Shown in pieces: positions 21,441 to 34,583 of a stretch of DNA of 64,000 nucleotides (its first letter is position 1; the number at the start of each line of letters is the position of its first letter). The position numbers and the translations under genes are program-made. The notes under the pieces are model-generated. The model searched no databases, had not been told where the DNA came from, and was given only the letters and a program-made list of their open reading frames with translations. The DNA is from Effrenium voratum (lineage: Eukaryota; Sar; Dinophyceae; Suessiales; Symbiodiniaceae). The DNA is taken from contig CAUJNA010003748.1 of assembly GCA_963377175.1 (NCBI GenBank), positions 274,678 to 338,677 on the forward strand, read 5' to 3'.

Positions 21441-21794
21441 TTTCACCTCACCGAAAAGCACATCGAGTCCCCAAAAAAACCTCCGAAAAAGAGGGCTCAG
21501 TTTTAGAGGCGTTTTGCGTTTTGCTGAGGCGAAACGCAAATTGTATCCATTCCCTGCCTTCTCCTTTTTAACATCTTTGCGATCGCTACGACAGCTTGCT
21601 GCTCCACATCTCGCTGGCGCAAGACATAGCGCCGCTAACAAGACTTTAGAGAAGAGGAGATGCGGGCTGCATGAAGGCAGCGAATTCGGGACATGTGCTT
21701 TGCAGCTTGACCAGGTAGAGTCTATCGCGCCACTGTGGCAGACAACCTTTCGCATCCTCGAAAAAACATCTTTGGTCAACTCGTGCTTTTTGAA

Positions 21795-22400
21795 GCAGTC
21801 GAGCGGGCGCGCTTACGATGGTCAAGCGTGCGCGCAGTGTTATAACGCAGCAGTCGGGCGGCGGCGCTTACCATTGTCAGGCGCGCGCGCAGTGTTTGAA
21901 CGCAGCAGTCGGCGGGTTTCCTTACCATGGTCAGGCGTGTGCGCAGTGTTATAACGCAGCAGTCAGGCAGGTGAGCTTACCACTGTCAGGTGTGCGCGCA
22001 GTGGTAGAATGCAGGAGTCGGGCGGGGGCACTTACCACATGGTCAGGCGTGCGCGCAAGGCTATAACGCAGCAGTTGGGCGGGTGCGCGCACTATGGTCA
22101 GGCGTGCGCGCAGTGTTAGGACGCAGCAGTCGGGCGAGCGCGCTTACCATGGTCAGGAGCGCGCGCAGTGTTGTAACGCAGCAGTCGGGCGGGCGTGCTT
22201 ACGATTGTCAGGCGCGCGCGCGCAGTGTTATAACGCATCAGTCTGGCGGGTGTGCTTACCATGGTCCGGCGTGCGCGCAGTGTTGTAACAAAGCACTTAC
22301 CAAGGTCAGGCGTGCTATAACGAAGCAGTCGAGCGGACGCGGTTCTCATTGTCAGGCGCGCGCGCAGTGCCAGGGCGAAGCAGTGGTGCGGGCGTGCTAT
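21795..22400. repeat. 55-bp tandem repeat, about eleven copies
   Basis: The anchor ggtcaggcgtgcgcgcagtg or a close variant recurs at 21821, 21876, 21930, 21985, 22042, 22097, 22152, 22207, 22264, 22304 and 22351. The modal spacing is 55 bp. Each unit also carries taacgcagcagtcgggcg and a CpG-rich GCGCGC core. Confidence 0.95.
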
Positions 22401-22462
22401 GCAGGGTTGCAGGGAAAAAGTGCACGCCGTTGAGCGCGGTTTCTGGTCCGCTAGCACAAACA

Positions 22463-22648
22463 TGGACACACACACACACACACACACGCACACAGACACA
22501 AACACGCACACACACACAGACACAGACACAGACACAGATACAGACGCAAACGCACAAAACCACAAAAACACAAAACCACAAAAACACGAAAACAAAAAAC
22601 ATAAAACAGAAAAACACAAAAACACACAATCACACACATAAATACACA

Positions 22649-22704
<56 letters not shown>

Positions 22705-22738
22705 CCCACCCACCCACCCACCCACACACACACACACA
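22463..22738. repeat. CA, CACG and CCCA microsatellites
   Basis: (AC)n with ACAG and AAAC variants runs to about 22640, then about fourteen ACGC units and five CCCA units, just upstream of the first copy of the 280-bp duplication. Confidence 0.95.
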
Positions 22739-23018
22739 CTTATCTCGAGAGGCTTCACTAGCCGAGATGAAAACCGCAGTCAGTAAAAATGCTCGAATGC
22801 ACATGCAAATCAACAGAGGTCACAACATCGACGCCGAACAGGAAGCAACAGCAACAAACAGAAACCGCAAAAGGAATCAGGAAAGAGGTTCAGCAAATAG
22901 GCAGGTACGTCGGATTGATCAGATCCGATATCCCATGACTGAGGTAGCTTCGTTGAGCGCGGTCCCTCAGTCATGCCGCACTCCCCTGCTTAACGTCCGT
23001 GTTCCAGGACGGTTCACA
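22739..23018 (+). repeat. 280-bp direct duplication, copy 1, with an 11-bp-stem hairpin
   Basis: The block from ttatctcgagaggcttcact to gtgttccaggacggtt is nearly identical to 23576-23855. It contains a perfect inverted repeat, catgactgagg and cctcagtcatg, with a 20-nt loop at 22934-22975. Both copies are preceded by a CA-type end and followed by CA-type sequence. Confidence 0.93.
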
Positions 23019-23035
23019 CACACAAGGCCCCGGCG

Positions 23036-23300
23036 GGGCGGACACGAACCACACAAAGGGAATTCCACCAGGGGGCCGCCAAAAACCCCGCGGCAACAGC
23101 AAAAGAATTTCAAGGACAAAAAACCGGGCGCACAAAACCAAGCAGAGGGAATTCCACCAGGGGACCTCCAAAAACCCCCGGCAACAGCAAAACATTTTCA
23201 AGGACGAAAAACCCGAGCGCACAAAACCAAACCGAGGGAATTCCACCAGGGGACCGACAAAAAACCCCGCGGCAACGGAAAAAGGTTTCGCAAGAAACGA
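23036..23300. repeat. 89-bp tandem repeat, about 2.7 copies
   Basis: The anchor gggaattccaccaggg recurs at 23058, 23147 and 23236. Units hold A-rich and C-rich blocks (caaaaaccccgcggcaacag). The array lies between the two copies of the 280-bp duplication. Confidence 0.93.
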
Positions 23301-23575
23301 GAAAGGTAGCCAAAGCGTGAACGTGAATTGAACTGATCTGAGTCGGCGCAGTGCGTGCACCAATAAACGGCAAAGTCGGTGTCTGACCGGCTTGTCACTT
23401 GCGCATGAAGCTTCCGGAGCCTGATACCTTATGAGAGCTGCCTTGTTCAAATGGCAGGCAGTGCAATGCGAGGTTGAACTGAACGTGAACTTTTGAACGT
23501 CATCCCCTCGCAGGGGGCTCCCGCATATGGCGAGTCCGCCCACAGCGCCATGTCGGACAGGCCGTGGGTATACAC

Positions 23576-23855
23576 ACTTATCTCGAGAGGCTTCACTAGC
23601 CGAGATGAAAACCGCAGTCAGTAAAAATGCTCGAATGCACATGCAAATCAACAGGTCACAACATCAACACCGAACAGGAAGCAACAGCAACAAACAGAAA
23701 CCGCAAAAGGAATCAGGAAAGAGGTTCAGGAAATAGGCAGGTACGTCGGATTGATCAGATCCGATATCCCATGACTGAGGTAGCTTCGTTGAGTGCGGTC
23801 CCTCAGTCATGCCGCACTCCCCTGCTTAACGTCCGTGTTCCAGGACGGTTCTCAC
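23576..23855 (+). repeat. 280-bp direct duplication, copy 2
   Basis: Second copy of 22739-23018, starting 837 bp later. It differs by a 4-base deletion after atcaacag and a few substitutions. The hairpin (23770-23811) keeps both stem arms; the only change, gagcgcgg to gagtgcgg, lies in the loop. Confidence 0.93.
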
Positions 23856-24125
23856 ACACACACACAAACAGACACAATCACACACAAACACAAAACACAC
23901 ACACACACACACAAATACACACAAACAAACAAAACGAAACACGTAAAACACACACACACACAAACACGCACAAAACACACAACCACACACCCACACAGAT
24001 CCAGGCGCACGCGCACAAACGCACACGCGCATAAACGCACACACGCACAAACACACACTCGCACAAACGCACACACACACACACACACCCGTCACACACA
24101 CACACACACCAAACACGTCCCCTGC
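23856..24125. repeat. CA-rich microsatellite
   Basis: (AC)n interrupted by AAAC, ACGC and short unique stretches, with T and G scarce on the plus strand. Confidence 0.95.
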
Positions 24126-27100
24126 ACAAAGACTAAATGGTTGCCACTCCAAAAGGGGCGCCGAGCCTATCAGACCCAAATCGACTAAGCTGCCCGGAGG
24201 TCCTCTGCTAGGGTCTGCAAGGTGTGCCTTGGCACCCAAACTCAAAAGGGGAAAAAGGGGGGATTAGCTTCTTGTTTTTTCCTCCCCGGTAGATCTGAAA
24301 GGGAAACCACCCAAACCACCCCCTCCCCCCCTTAAAAAAAAGAAGGAGCAGCTCTTGAAGCGCTTTGAAGGAGTTACCTTATGCGCTTGCAACAGCCTGC
24401 AAATTTGCATGGGGGAAAAACAAAGATGATTTCACCTGAACTGGGGGACCTGTTTGTGGGTTCCATGTTGAATTGCTGGGGTGTGAGAGACCTTAAGGAG
24501 ATAAGCTTGAGGTAACTCCGCACAGTGGACTTTCGTTTGCTGACTGGGGGCAGACTCGGTTTTGCAATGTGACGCTTGCTCCCAGAGAAACGCATTAGGC
24601 AGGCGGCCCAAAACTTGGGTCCAGAAACCGCTGCAAAATCTGGGGCCGTCGGACGCGCCTCCCCAGCAATGCTAGGCCCCAGTTGCCCAGTGACTCTTCC
24701 TGTTTGGGGTTGGCCCTTTTTGTTGAGGAATCCACAAAAAAACCGGCAAGACGACAAATGCTCATGAACAAGCTCCCCAACCATGTATTCCCTTGGTGTA
24801 TGGGCACCACGCACCGCGAAGTTATTTCTTTACCTGCATTGATCTATCAAAAAGGGTAAAAGTAGATGGCACACCTTCCAACCCCAAACTGGAATGTCAA
24901 CCCCGCATCAGCCATCTCTCCGCATGAATTGGGCTTTCCACCACAGAAGTAGCCGTTTCCCTCCTAACTGGAATGCGCACGCCACGTGATCTATCGGCTT
25001 CTGGTTGAGGCGTATTGGTTTGGGAGGTGGTTTTGCTTCTAGGTCTGTCAGTGGCATGTCGGATGTGTGCCGCCTTTGCACGCGGGTAATCCCCGACAAG
25101 TGCCCCACGAGATGGGAAGGTTCTTCCGTCCGCGAGCCCTCCCTCTGAAATCCTGCAGGGTACATGATTGCCAGATGTCACGGTTGCTCGGTGTAACCTT
25201 TCCTGTCGACTCAGAAGTGAACCCCTGGTTTACTATATGCCCTCAGAGTGCTTCTGGTTTCCCTTTTTGACCCCGGACGGCGGACTTCCTCCCAGCTCAT
25301 AAGCCTAGTAACATCTCAAAAGGCGATGTTCAGCGCAACAAGGACCTAAGGGAGTGTTGGTATCTAACCCTTCCATTCACCATAGGCATGTTTCCTTCCG
25401 GTCTTGGGTCCCCGGCGGGGTGAGCTCCAAGTTTGACCAGAGCTCCTCCACAAACCTTGCGAGTGAGCCAGCGCAGTGCCGAAAGGGCGAGGGGAACTCC
25501 GCTGAAGGCTGACATGGAACCCAAAAAGTGGACCCGAAAAGGAGCTTCCTCTCGGCTTTTTTAGTTCCATGTCAACCTGCAGAGGGGGGGGGTTGTCCTT
25601 GGGGGGGGAGGGACGAGAGGGGGTGATTGCTTGAACAATGCTGGGCCGCGGGGGGCGGTGGAGCAGGACAAATTGAAAGGACTCTCTGAAAACCAGGGCC
25701 CTTGATGTTTCTCTTCTTGCCCTCCAATCAGGCACACAGTCCTGCTCTGCCGGGGTCTTGGAAGATGAAGGTCACCAAGGTCAGTTCCCTTATTGCGTTC
25801 TTTAAGGAAAGTTGAAAACTCACGGTTTAGTGAAGCGAAACCCAAACACACCATTTGGGCAATTGCGTCGCCCTGTCCCAGTGGTGAGGCAAGGCCCTAG
25901 TGCACCAATCTGCGTGACCAAGCTCAACTCAGCGGCAAAGAGAGTAGATGTTAGGAGTGGCCCAAAGACCCTGGCAACGCCGATTCTCTTTGCTTGTGCT
26001 CTTTTGGCTCGGATATCGCCCCGAAATCCCTGACCTGAAAGCAATCATTTAGCCCGGACCTTCCACACCCAGACCGAAAGGTGGAAAGGTCAAGCTGCCA
26101 ACATCCAAACCTCAGGTCGCAAGACCATTTGCTGCCAATTCCTTTTGCAAGGCCGAAATCACCTCCAAACCGCCGGAGTCCCTGGTCGGGGTGGAATACT
26201 CCGACTCCCTGATTCTTTTCATGGGTGAGGTCGCTTATGTCCCGGATGTCGCATGAATTCCCCCAAACCCATTTGAGGTCTGTGAAAACTTGGCATACGA
26301 TAAGTATCCCACATGCTGAACCTTTTTTGGCGCCGGAGCTGTGGGATCCAACAACCGCTGGCAAAGCCGCCCCATATGACATATAAACGTGGGATACCTC
26401 TCCATAAACCTGTTGGGGGTTCTAGCAGAAGTCTTGAATCATCCAGCTGCAAGAAGCGACCCGAGAAAAAGGCCTTGTTCACCACTTTTGCCAGTCCACG
26501 AGGCCCCCAAAGTGCGCTGCCGTCCCTTCCAACCGGGCTGCGGCTGTCCTTTTGGTTCCCCTGACGCTAAGCCATCAGAACTTTTAACTTTGGGTTTTTG
26601 GCCAAAATTTCGTGCGCCAAGCACGCGCAGTCGAGATCGGGCCCTGGACTCCGAGGCACCTTCTCTTCTCCTCACGGCCCATGTCACGCACATCTTTCGC
26701 CAGCAGTGAGCTCAACTCCTAGGCGCTTCGATTCAAGGCCTGGCTTACCCTTCCCAGTCTCTGTTGCCCCAAGGACCCAGACAATACAAGGTGAACCTGT
26801 TGGGGCCTTGACTAAGGACTAGAAATGGACCAAACGAGGGTATCTAAAAGGTCAATGGTCGATTCACTTTGGGCAAGTGAGCCGGTGCTTCCGGCTACTA
26901 TGGTAGCTAACCAAGGTTTTACATCATGGAAACCCCTCTGGTTGCCTATAGTGGTACCTGGCGTTGGGCTTAACTTTGCAGATTTGGGAGTTGCGCAAAT
27001 AAAATATCCATGGTTGGCCTTCCTTTTGTTCCCCGAAAAAGAACAAAAAACAAGCTTCGGGTAAAATGTTGGTAGTTGAGGCCTGGGATTCGGATTTTGA

Positions 27101-30100
27101 TGCCCGAAGTCCCAGCTCAAGCTCGGAATGGATGCCTACAAACAAGCCAATATCCGCATTGGAGTAAGCACCGGCTGTTGCCCAAGGTGCTACATAACCC
27201 AAAGGGACAATTGGGATATGCGAGGCTCCCACAGGGGCAGGATGGCGGGGTATCCCTGACAGCATAACAGCGGACCGGGTAGTGATCGCCAAACCTTAGA
27301 CCTTCATTCCATTGCAAGCTTCAGTTGTTTCTCTGTTTTGTTTCTTGGTTTTTTTGGGGGGGAGGCACATAATCCGAAGAAAAACTAGGGTGCTTCAATC
27401 TTGAGGTGCGGAGCAACCCTGAAAACACGGAATCCTATGACGTCTCCCGGTCCTGCTTTTGCCGCCAGTCCGGTTGTTGTCTCTCTTGCTTCTGAACCTT
27501 CCCAACAAGAAAAGAGAGGGAGAGAGAGATAGAGAGATAGACAGAGAGAGAGCGAGCAAGAGAGCGAGCAAGAGAGAGAGAGAGAGACCTCAAGTGAGAG
27601 AAAGCAGATGAAGGTAAAGGTGTGGAGGCATTTTATACAAGGCCAATTAGGACAGTATCTATCTCTATAAAGTCTCTATATGTTTAGCCCTTAGTTCCTG
27701 CGTCGACTGGCCAAAAGCAGCTAAATGGTGCTGATAAAACGGATCATGTCAAAGCTTCCCAACCCCCGGGAGCGGCAAAAGGCACACTGGCGGGACAGCT
27801 CCAATCTGCTGGGCTGTGGCAACGCTCCATTTCATCCTACCCTTATGACAAAAACGTTTGGGTTGCCCTACAACATTTCACCTTGGAACAAAGTTGGGTT
27901 CGCCACAGAAAGATTGGGGGTACGTGCCAAGTTTGATGGGGTAGGGATTTCATTTGCTCATTTGCTCAAGCCAAACAGACTCGCGATGTGGCTCCGCCTT
28001 TGTTTTGCGTGCAGATCTTCCATCTTCCAGGATCCCGCTTTGGATCCCCTGGCTGACCAGTTGCTTGGATGAAGCAAAGAGAGTCCTGGGAAGCCCAGGC
28101 CTGGGATACCTCTACCACTGAGTGACCGGCGTCCTTGTTGGCGGATTTTGAAGGACCCATCTCAAAAAAGCAAAATGGCACTGGGCAACTGAGTGAATGT
28201 TAGCTTCGTATTAATCCGGATGACTTTTCGTACGCGTCGTGTTGGTCAGAACCCTTGTCATTTTTTGAGGGTCCTTCACGAATGAGCGCATCTTGTGGAA
28301 TCGAGTGTCTACAGTTTGCGAAGCGAGTGAAAGCGCAGAAGAACTTGAGTTTGACCCAGAAGTCGCATGCCTTCAGCTGTCTGCAGAGCGACCAAAAGCA
28401 CGAGCTAGGCCGAAGGCTTCGCCCAAGCCGGCACGCAAGCAAACCCAAGTGGGGGCCGGTGCGGCGATCGTATGTGCGGATATGCTCTCAGGCCACACAA
28501 GTACAGCCACGGTGAGAACAAAGGAGAAACTTATTTGCTATGCTCTCGTTGGTGGCAACGAGGCCCACGAGGAAACAGGTTGTGTTGGTTCCGCAAACCT
28601 GCGGGTGCAGGTTTGTGGAACAAACTGCCATTGTTCATGAAGGAAAGACTTAATAGCCTTCAATGGGAACTGCAGCGCTCGCGCAAGAGGTGAAATCGCG
28701 AATGCGGCAGCTTCGACAAGAACGTGAACATTCCCCAAAAAAAGCCTTGGCGATTCAGGTTGAAAACACGGTTCGTGTAGAGGGTCCTCACCAACACGAT
28801 ACTTTTTAGTAAGGACATGATCTACTTTAGGAGGCTCTGATTGGCGGGGTGCGGACTGAAGCGACGTTGACTTCAGTCTGCCTCGAACCTGGAGGCGGCT
28901 GCCACGCTAGGCTGCAGCAGGCGCTCTAAGAGCTTCTGCCTGGAGTCGTTGCCATTTAAGTCTGTGTGTGCGTGCGCGTGTGTGCAGGGTGCGGGGATGC
29001 AAAAAAGCGATGGAGCAAGCAAACATGCTTCTCGCCATTCCGCGGGGTTCCATGGCAGACCCTGCAAATGTCCTAAGTTCAGCACCTCCACTGAGGATCG
29101 ACCCAAAAAACTTGGGTTCCAAAGGCCAGCAACTAAATAAACGAAAACAACCCTCTAAGTTTGACCTCCCGAAGTGCACAGGCCATTGGTTGCAACTCGA
29201 ACATGGTGTCTTGTCAAAATTGCAGTCCTCCTTTTGCACGGGTTTTGAAGGGAAGCACCAGGGAAAACACGCGTTTGTTTTGGGGTCCCAATTTTGACAA
29301 ACACCCAGATGGCAACACCCAAAATCAAAATTGGTGTCCTTTGCCTCTGAAATTACCTCAAACAAACCTGATGCGATGACAACTCACAAGAGATAGCCTC
29401 TTCAAAGCCTCCAGTCCGGTTCCACATCTGGACCCCTAGGTGCCCTCTTGGTTTTGAAGAGAGAAACCCCCCGGAGAAAAAAAGAAACAAAGAAGAAACA
29501 CAACTTGAACCACCAAAGCTGTGGAGCCTGGGCCGGGAAATAGAGCCATAGAGCCTTCCAGTGTCTGAGCCGAGCACTCATCCAGGTTCATACTGGCGCT
29601 GGCGCAACGGGCACCTTCCGGGAAGAAAGCGCCGGGTTCTGTCTGGAACTCCGCGGACAAAGGCGTGGTATGAGCCAATGGATGCGGAGAAAATGGGCGC
29701 TTGGAGAGCGGCTTCATGCACATTTCAGCAGAGAAAACGCGGCCAGGCTTGGTTACACCCCGGCAATCTCCTTTCTGAAAGTTCACTGAGACTGCTTGAA
29801 GGGAAAAACCAAGGAAAACCAATGAAACAAGGACAGTACGGTGCATTCCCTCAAACATGCAAGTGCGCTTAGGCTCACGCCAAAAGCTGCTTAACGCCCT
29901 CCTACTCACTGACGAAGCGCTTGCGTCAGTGGTTGGGCATCGGTCACCCGCTTGAGCGCCATCCATTTTCGGGGCTAGTCCATCCATTCGGCAGGTGAGT
30001 TGTTAACCAATCGTGTCCAACCACAAACCCATGGCAACATGTGACAAAATAACAGAGGGAGAGGTGTCATTTGTTCCCCTATCACCGACCCTCAGAGATA

Positions 30101-32540
30101 CTTTGGGGCGTTGCTTGATGAGCAGATTTCCTGAAACAATGCAAATGACGCTTTTGTCCATCCCTTTGGGCTTTGGCTTTGGATTGGCTCGTTGTTTCAA
30201 ACATAAGCGCCAATCACAAAGGGCTCTCCTCGGAACGAACCTCCCCCTGCATTAGCGGAACCCTCCTCGTAACTGCCAACCCGTGCATCCCTCGGCCCCT
30301 CGTCGGAACCGCCAACCCGGGCATCCCTACCTCCTCAGAACCGGCCCAACAGCTCAAAGCTATGGGGTCTTTGCCCAGATTGGCTTTCGGGGTGGTCCGC
30401 GGCGGCCCTCAGTAAGGTTCCGGAGAGGGGTTGTGGGGAGGGTTCCGAGGAGGGTTCCAAGGATGCATGGGGATCTTGTCTCATCACGCGTTTGTGTGCT
30501 GCACATGCCACAAAGTCCTGTACTGGCTGGACCACAACGATTCGCACACAGATGTGCTTTGAAGCTTCCTAAAAGCGCACCCATTTGTATACAACTACAC
30601 AGAGATACTTCCTGCCATCCAGCATGAGACACCCAAACATGTCGATCGTGCTTGTTCTTTTCTTTTCTGCGGCTGGCGGAATCATCGCGACTTTGGCCGG
30701 GATGATCCGTTCATTCTCGCACTTCATTACCATGTCGCACACTTCGAGCGAAAAATATGGTCGCCTAGGAAATCTAGATGGCACGACTCCTTGCACCCAA
30801 ACACAAGACAAGGTTCATATGTTCTTCCGGAATACAAATAGCAAGCGAATAACTCGTCGCCAAATCATTGCTTGCCCACCTCTGCATGCTCGCTGCAAGC
30901 TTTGGCAGCTTGAGCGCAACTGAACATCAGAGTCCCTCATTGGTGGTCTCATGCGAATACATCCCAGTGCTGTCGAGGTCGTCGCCAGCGATTTTGCGGC
31001 AAGCCTGGCATGCAGAAGGTGGTGGCAGATGACCTGCTTATCTCTCTCATCTGTTGGGATCACGCACGTGCCTCTCTTCTGTGTCAACTCTCCGCACTTC
31101 CTTTAGGGCATTCAAGAAAAAAAGGTTGAGCTTGGGAAGTGTAATGGCGAACCGAAAATGCGGCTTTCACTCTGCTCTGCAGGCAAGGAGGAAACGAAGC
31201 CCTTGAGCACAGCGCACTTGCGGGCTAGAGTCCCAACACGTTCAACTAGCAACCAGCCAATCCTTCTATGCCCGTCTCCCACATGCAATCCCAACCTATC
31301 TATTTGCTCCCTTTGCTGTCCTCACCACTCGTGTGCACAAACAACCCTACCCCCCACCCTGCGTCCCATCCGGGCAACATTCTTGCTGCTTCTGCTCTCA
31401 TACTGTCCAACTACTTTTAGCATATAAAACAACCCATCACCAGACTTGCGCTCACCATCCGCTTGCATACGTTCCCATGTTGCACCGCGTCCCAACCAGC
31501 GGGCCCCAGCCGACCCTTCCGTGTCGCTGTGTGCCTACCACACCTATCACATCCTACACATCCCTTGCAACTTTGTCCCCCCGTTCCACACCCTTGGCAT
31601 GACCCAGGGATGCTTTTGGGAATACACACACGTGAACTAGGGTTAGGTGTGCTCCTAGGAGGTTGGGATGAAGCTCAACACCGCGTGAGGTTGTAAACAT
31701 ATGGTGTGTGACAAGTAACCCGTCCAAGCTCAACTCGCTTGCAGACATTCCTTCTTGCTCCTTCAATTGCTGCCTTTCTTTCACTCAGCTTGTGATTGCT
31801 GATGTGACCACAATACTGCAGGGAGGGAACTTAGCAGCCTTTCCAAACGCCGACAATCTCATCTTACAATTACAGCGTTCCTCATTTTGCAGTGGTGCGG
31901 CACCCACGCATGAGGATCAGCGACATCAAGATTGCTAGCAATTTTACTTCACTCTCTTTTGCGGCTGCGAGGCCGAAGCCAAAAGCAGCGGCTGAGTCTG
32001 GCCTCCTCAATGGCGTCCATGCGGTACTCCATGGCAACGTCACTGGGCCAGCAAGCTTTTGGCCAGGCAAACATGCTCATGTCAGCTTGAATATGGCAGC
32101 GACTGAGAACTGGGCTCTGTGACATCATTGCGCTGGCGAGCAGCCTGAGTGGATGATTAGAGTTGGGCCCAGTAGAATGTATATTTTATTGTTTGCTTCA
32201 CTTTAAGTCACTGGAAAAATGTAAAATGTGTCCTAAGTCTACCCCAGGACATGAGCTGCAGACAAGTCTGCCTGAGTCTCTCACTGGTGCCACAGGCCAG
32301 GCTGCGCAGGTTGCAGATGACAAAGCCTAAGCAAGAATTGGCATGGCAGCTCGGCTGTGCAATTCTGCTGTCGAGTGAACATCAGCACTCTTCAAGAGAT
32401 TGCTTCCTGCCGTTGTTTAAGCTGACGGACCGTTAACCGTGCCCGCAAAGGTGTGTCTTTTAAGTTTTAAGACATGCTTGTTTTGGCCCCCTGTGGCACG
32501 GTTAGCCGTTCGTCACCGGGGGGTGGGGGGGATGGTTTTC
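24126..32540. other. 8.4 kb without a recognisable gene
   Basis: Open frames are short and show no known motif. The best-looking frames by composition are plus 28293-28515 (ASESAEELEFDPEVACLQLS, then a Lys/Pro/Arg-rich run) and minus 30569-30811 (MVMKCENERIIPAKVAMIPP), neither of which could be assigned. The sequence has many short homopolymer runs (24240-24345, 25580-25660). A degenerate AG/GA microsatellite lies at 27504-27600, and two imperfect 38-bp copies with gccaacccgtgcatccct / gccaacccgggcatccct lie at about 30270-30325. Confidence 0.4.
27504..27600. repeat. GA-type microsatellite
   Basis: (AG)n with GAGA, GATA and GAGC interruptions; almost pure purine on the plus strand. Confidence 0.95.
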
Positions 32541-32561
32541 ACACTTCCTGTGAGTTACGCG

Positions 32562-32658
32562 CACACACACACACACACACAGCTCCGTGCACACAGGTTG
32601 GTCGCAGGCATTGCCCTCAGGCACGCGTGCTCACACACACACACACACCGCACACGCA

Positions 32659-32713
<55 letters not shown>

Positions 32714-33655
32714 ACGCACGCGCACGCGCACGCGCACGCGCACGCGCACGCGAGCGCGCACGCGCACGCACACGCACACGCACACGCACACGCCTGCCTG
32801 CGTACGCACACGCACACGCATACGCACACGCACATGCACACGCGCACGCGCACGCGCACGCGCACGCGCACGCGCACGCGAGCGCGCACGCGCACGCACA
32901 CGCACACGCACACGCACATGCCTGCCTGCGTACGCACACGCACACGCACGCACACGCGCACGCGCACGCACACGCGCACGCAAGCGCCGCGCACGCGCAC
33001 GCACAACGCGCACGCGCACGCGCACGCGCACGCGCGCGCACGCTGCACGCGCACGCGACACGCACGCGCACGCGCACGCGCACGCGCATGCGCAACGCGC
33101 CACGCACCGCACGCGCACGCGCACGCGCACGCGACAACGCGCAACGCGCACGCGCACGCGCACGCGCACGCGCACGCGCGCACACGCACGCGCACGCGCA
33201 CGCACGCACGCGCACGCGCACACGCACGCACGCGCACGCGCACGCGCACGCGCACGCGCACGCGCACGCACACGCACACGCGCACGCGCACACGCGCACG
33301 TCGCACGCGCACGCACACGCACACGCACACGCGCACGCGCACGCGCACGCGCACGCGCACGCACGCGCACGCGCACGCACACGCACACGCACACGCACTC
33401 GCGCACGCGCACGCGCACGCGCACGCACGCGCACGCGCACGCGACGCGCACGCGCACGCACACGCACACGCGCACGCGCACGCGCACGCGCAGCGCATCG
33501 CACGCACACGCGTACGCACACGCGCACGCACACGCAACGGCACGCGCACGCGCACGCGTGCACGCACACGCGCACGTGCAGCGCACGCGCACACGCACGC
33601 GCACGCGCAAGCGCACGCGCACGCGCACGCACACGCACGCACACACATGCACGCA
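32562..33655. repeat. 1.1-kb alternating purine-pyrimidine tract (CA then CG/CA)
   Basis: (AC)n to about 32702, then an almost unbroken alternation of ACGCGC and ACACGC units to 33655, with two copies of a cctgcctgcgtacgcac insert (about 32792 and 32921). The alternation continues for nearly 1 kb, which is the sequence type most prone to left-handed Z-DNA. It also makes an extremely dense CpG block. Open frames of 360-465 codons through it, on both strands, are artefacts of the repeat. Confidence 0.95.
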
Positions 33656-34583
33656 GAACACAAAATGTTGTCGCATGCGAGACACCATGGCCCATGTAGA
33701 AGCGATTGTCCTTCCACTTACGCATGTCCTGCATTTCGGGCCATGGCTGCCCATACAAAGATGCGAAGGCTCTCTTCACGTGCTCAGGCTCTGAGCTTGA
33801 TTCTTTTCACCAGGATCCTCACTAGTGTTTGGCAATTATTTTTGGCTGAGTTTCTTTTGCTGATATCATGACGGTTGCTCTTGTAACTTCTTCCAAATGT
33901 TGTGCACGATGCTCTTTTACACCTCTTGCAGCTGTTGTGAAATGGTCATGGGGGAAGAAACAAAACGTAAATGTGTAGAGCGTGTACTATGCTTAGGAAA
34001 TCGAAGGAAATCCTGCGCCTGCCACGCGAGCGTTTTCAAAAATACACTTTTGCCGGCACGGTTAACGGTCCGCCGGCTTGTTTAACATATCCCGTTTGGA
34101 CCACTAGGACCAGGGATGTGATGGGACCTGCCTGCTTTCTAGGTTAGACTTGTGCACTTTTCCCTGCCCTCACCCACTGCATTTCTAGCAGAATCCCCGG
34201 TTTGCTCGAGCAAAGCGCTTTGCAAATTCTCTTGTGCACGCTTGCGGCTCAACGTCGATTGCATGAGACGCTGTGTGTCAACTGATCACCCCCTAGGCCT
34301 CTGACTTGATTGAATTCGTAGTAGGTCAGGAAATTAGCGGTTCCCAGCGACAGAGCCTGCAATGGACATGAGTCAATCAACGCGCTTGTGAGAAACTGTG
34401 CCTGCGGATGGCATTTCCATTTGTAAATTGCCTGAGCACATCCAGGAATGTCTCTGGCAGCTGATAATTTGTGTGCCGATTTGTGCCACTTTCAATGTTC
34501 GGCATGACGTCAGTGACTTTGGCAGTTTAGGAGTGGACTTGTGAGACTTCACGGGCGCGACTGCCTATCAAACAGGCAAGTAA

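Noticed and set aside
21795..22400. CRISPR-like array of regular 55-bp spacing
   Set aside because: Whole units are repeated, with no unique spacers and no cas genes, in a eukaryotic context.
32439..33871. 451- and 465-codon plus-strand and 366-399-codon minus-strand frames
   Set aside because: Five overlapping frames on both strands are open across the same CA/CG tract; all are repeat artefacts.
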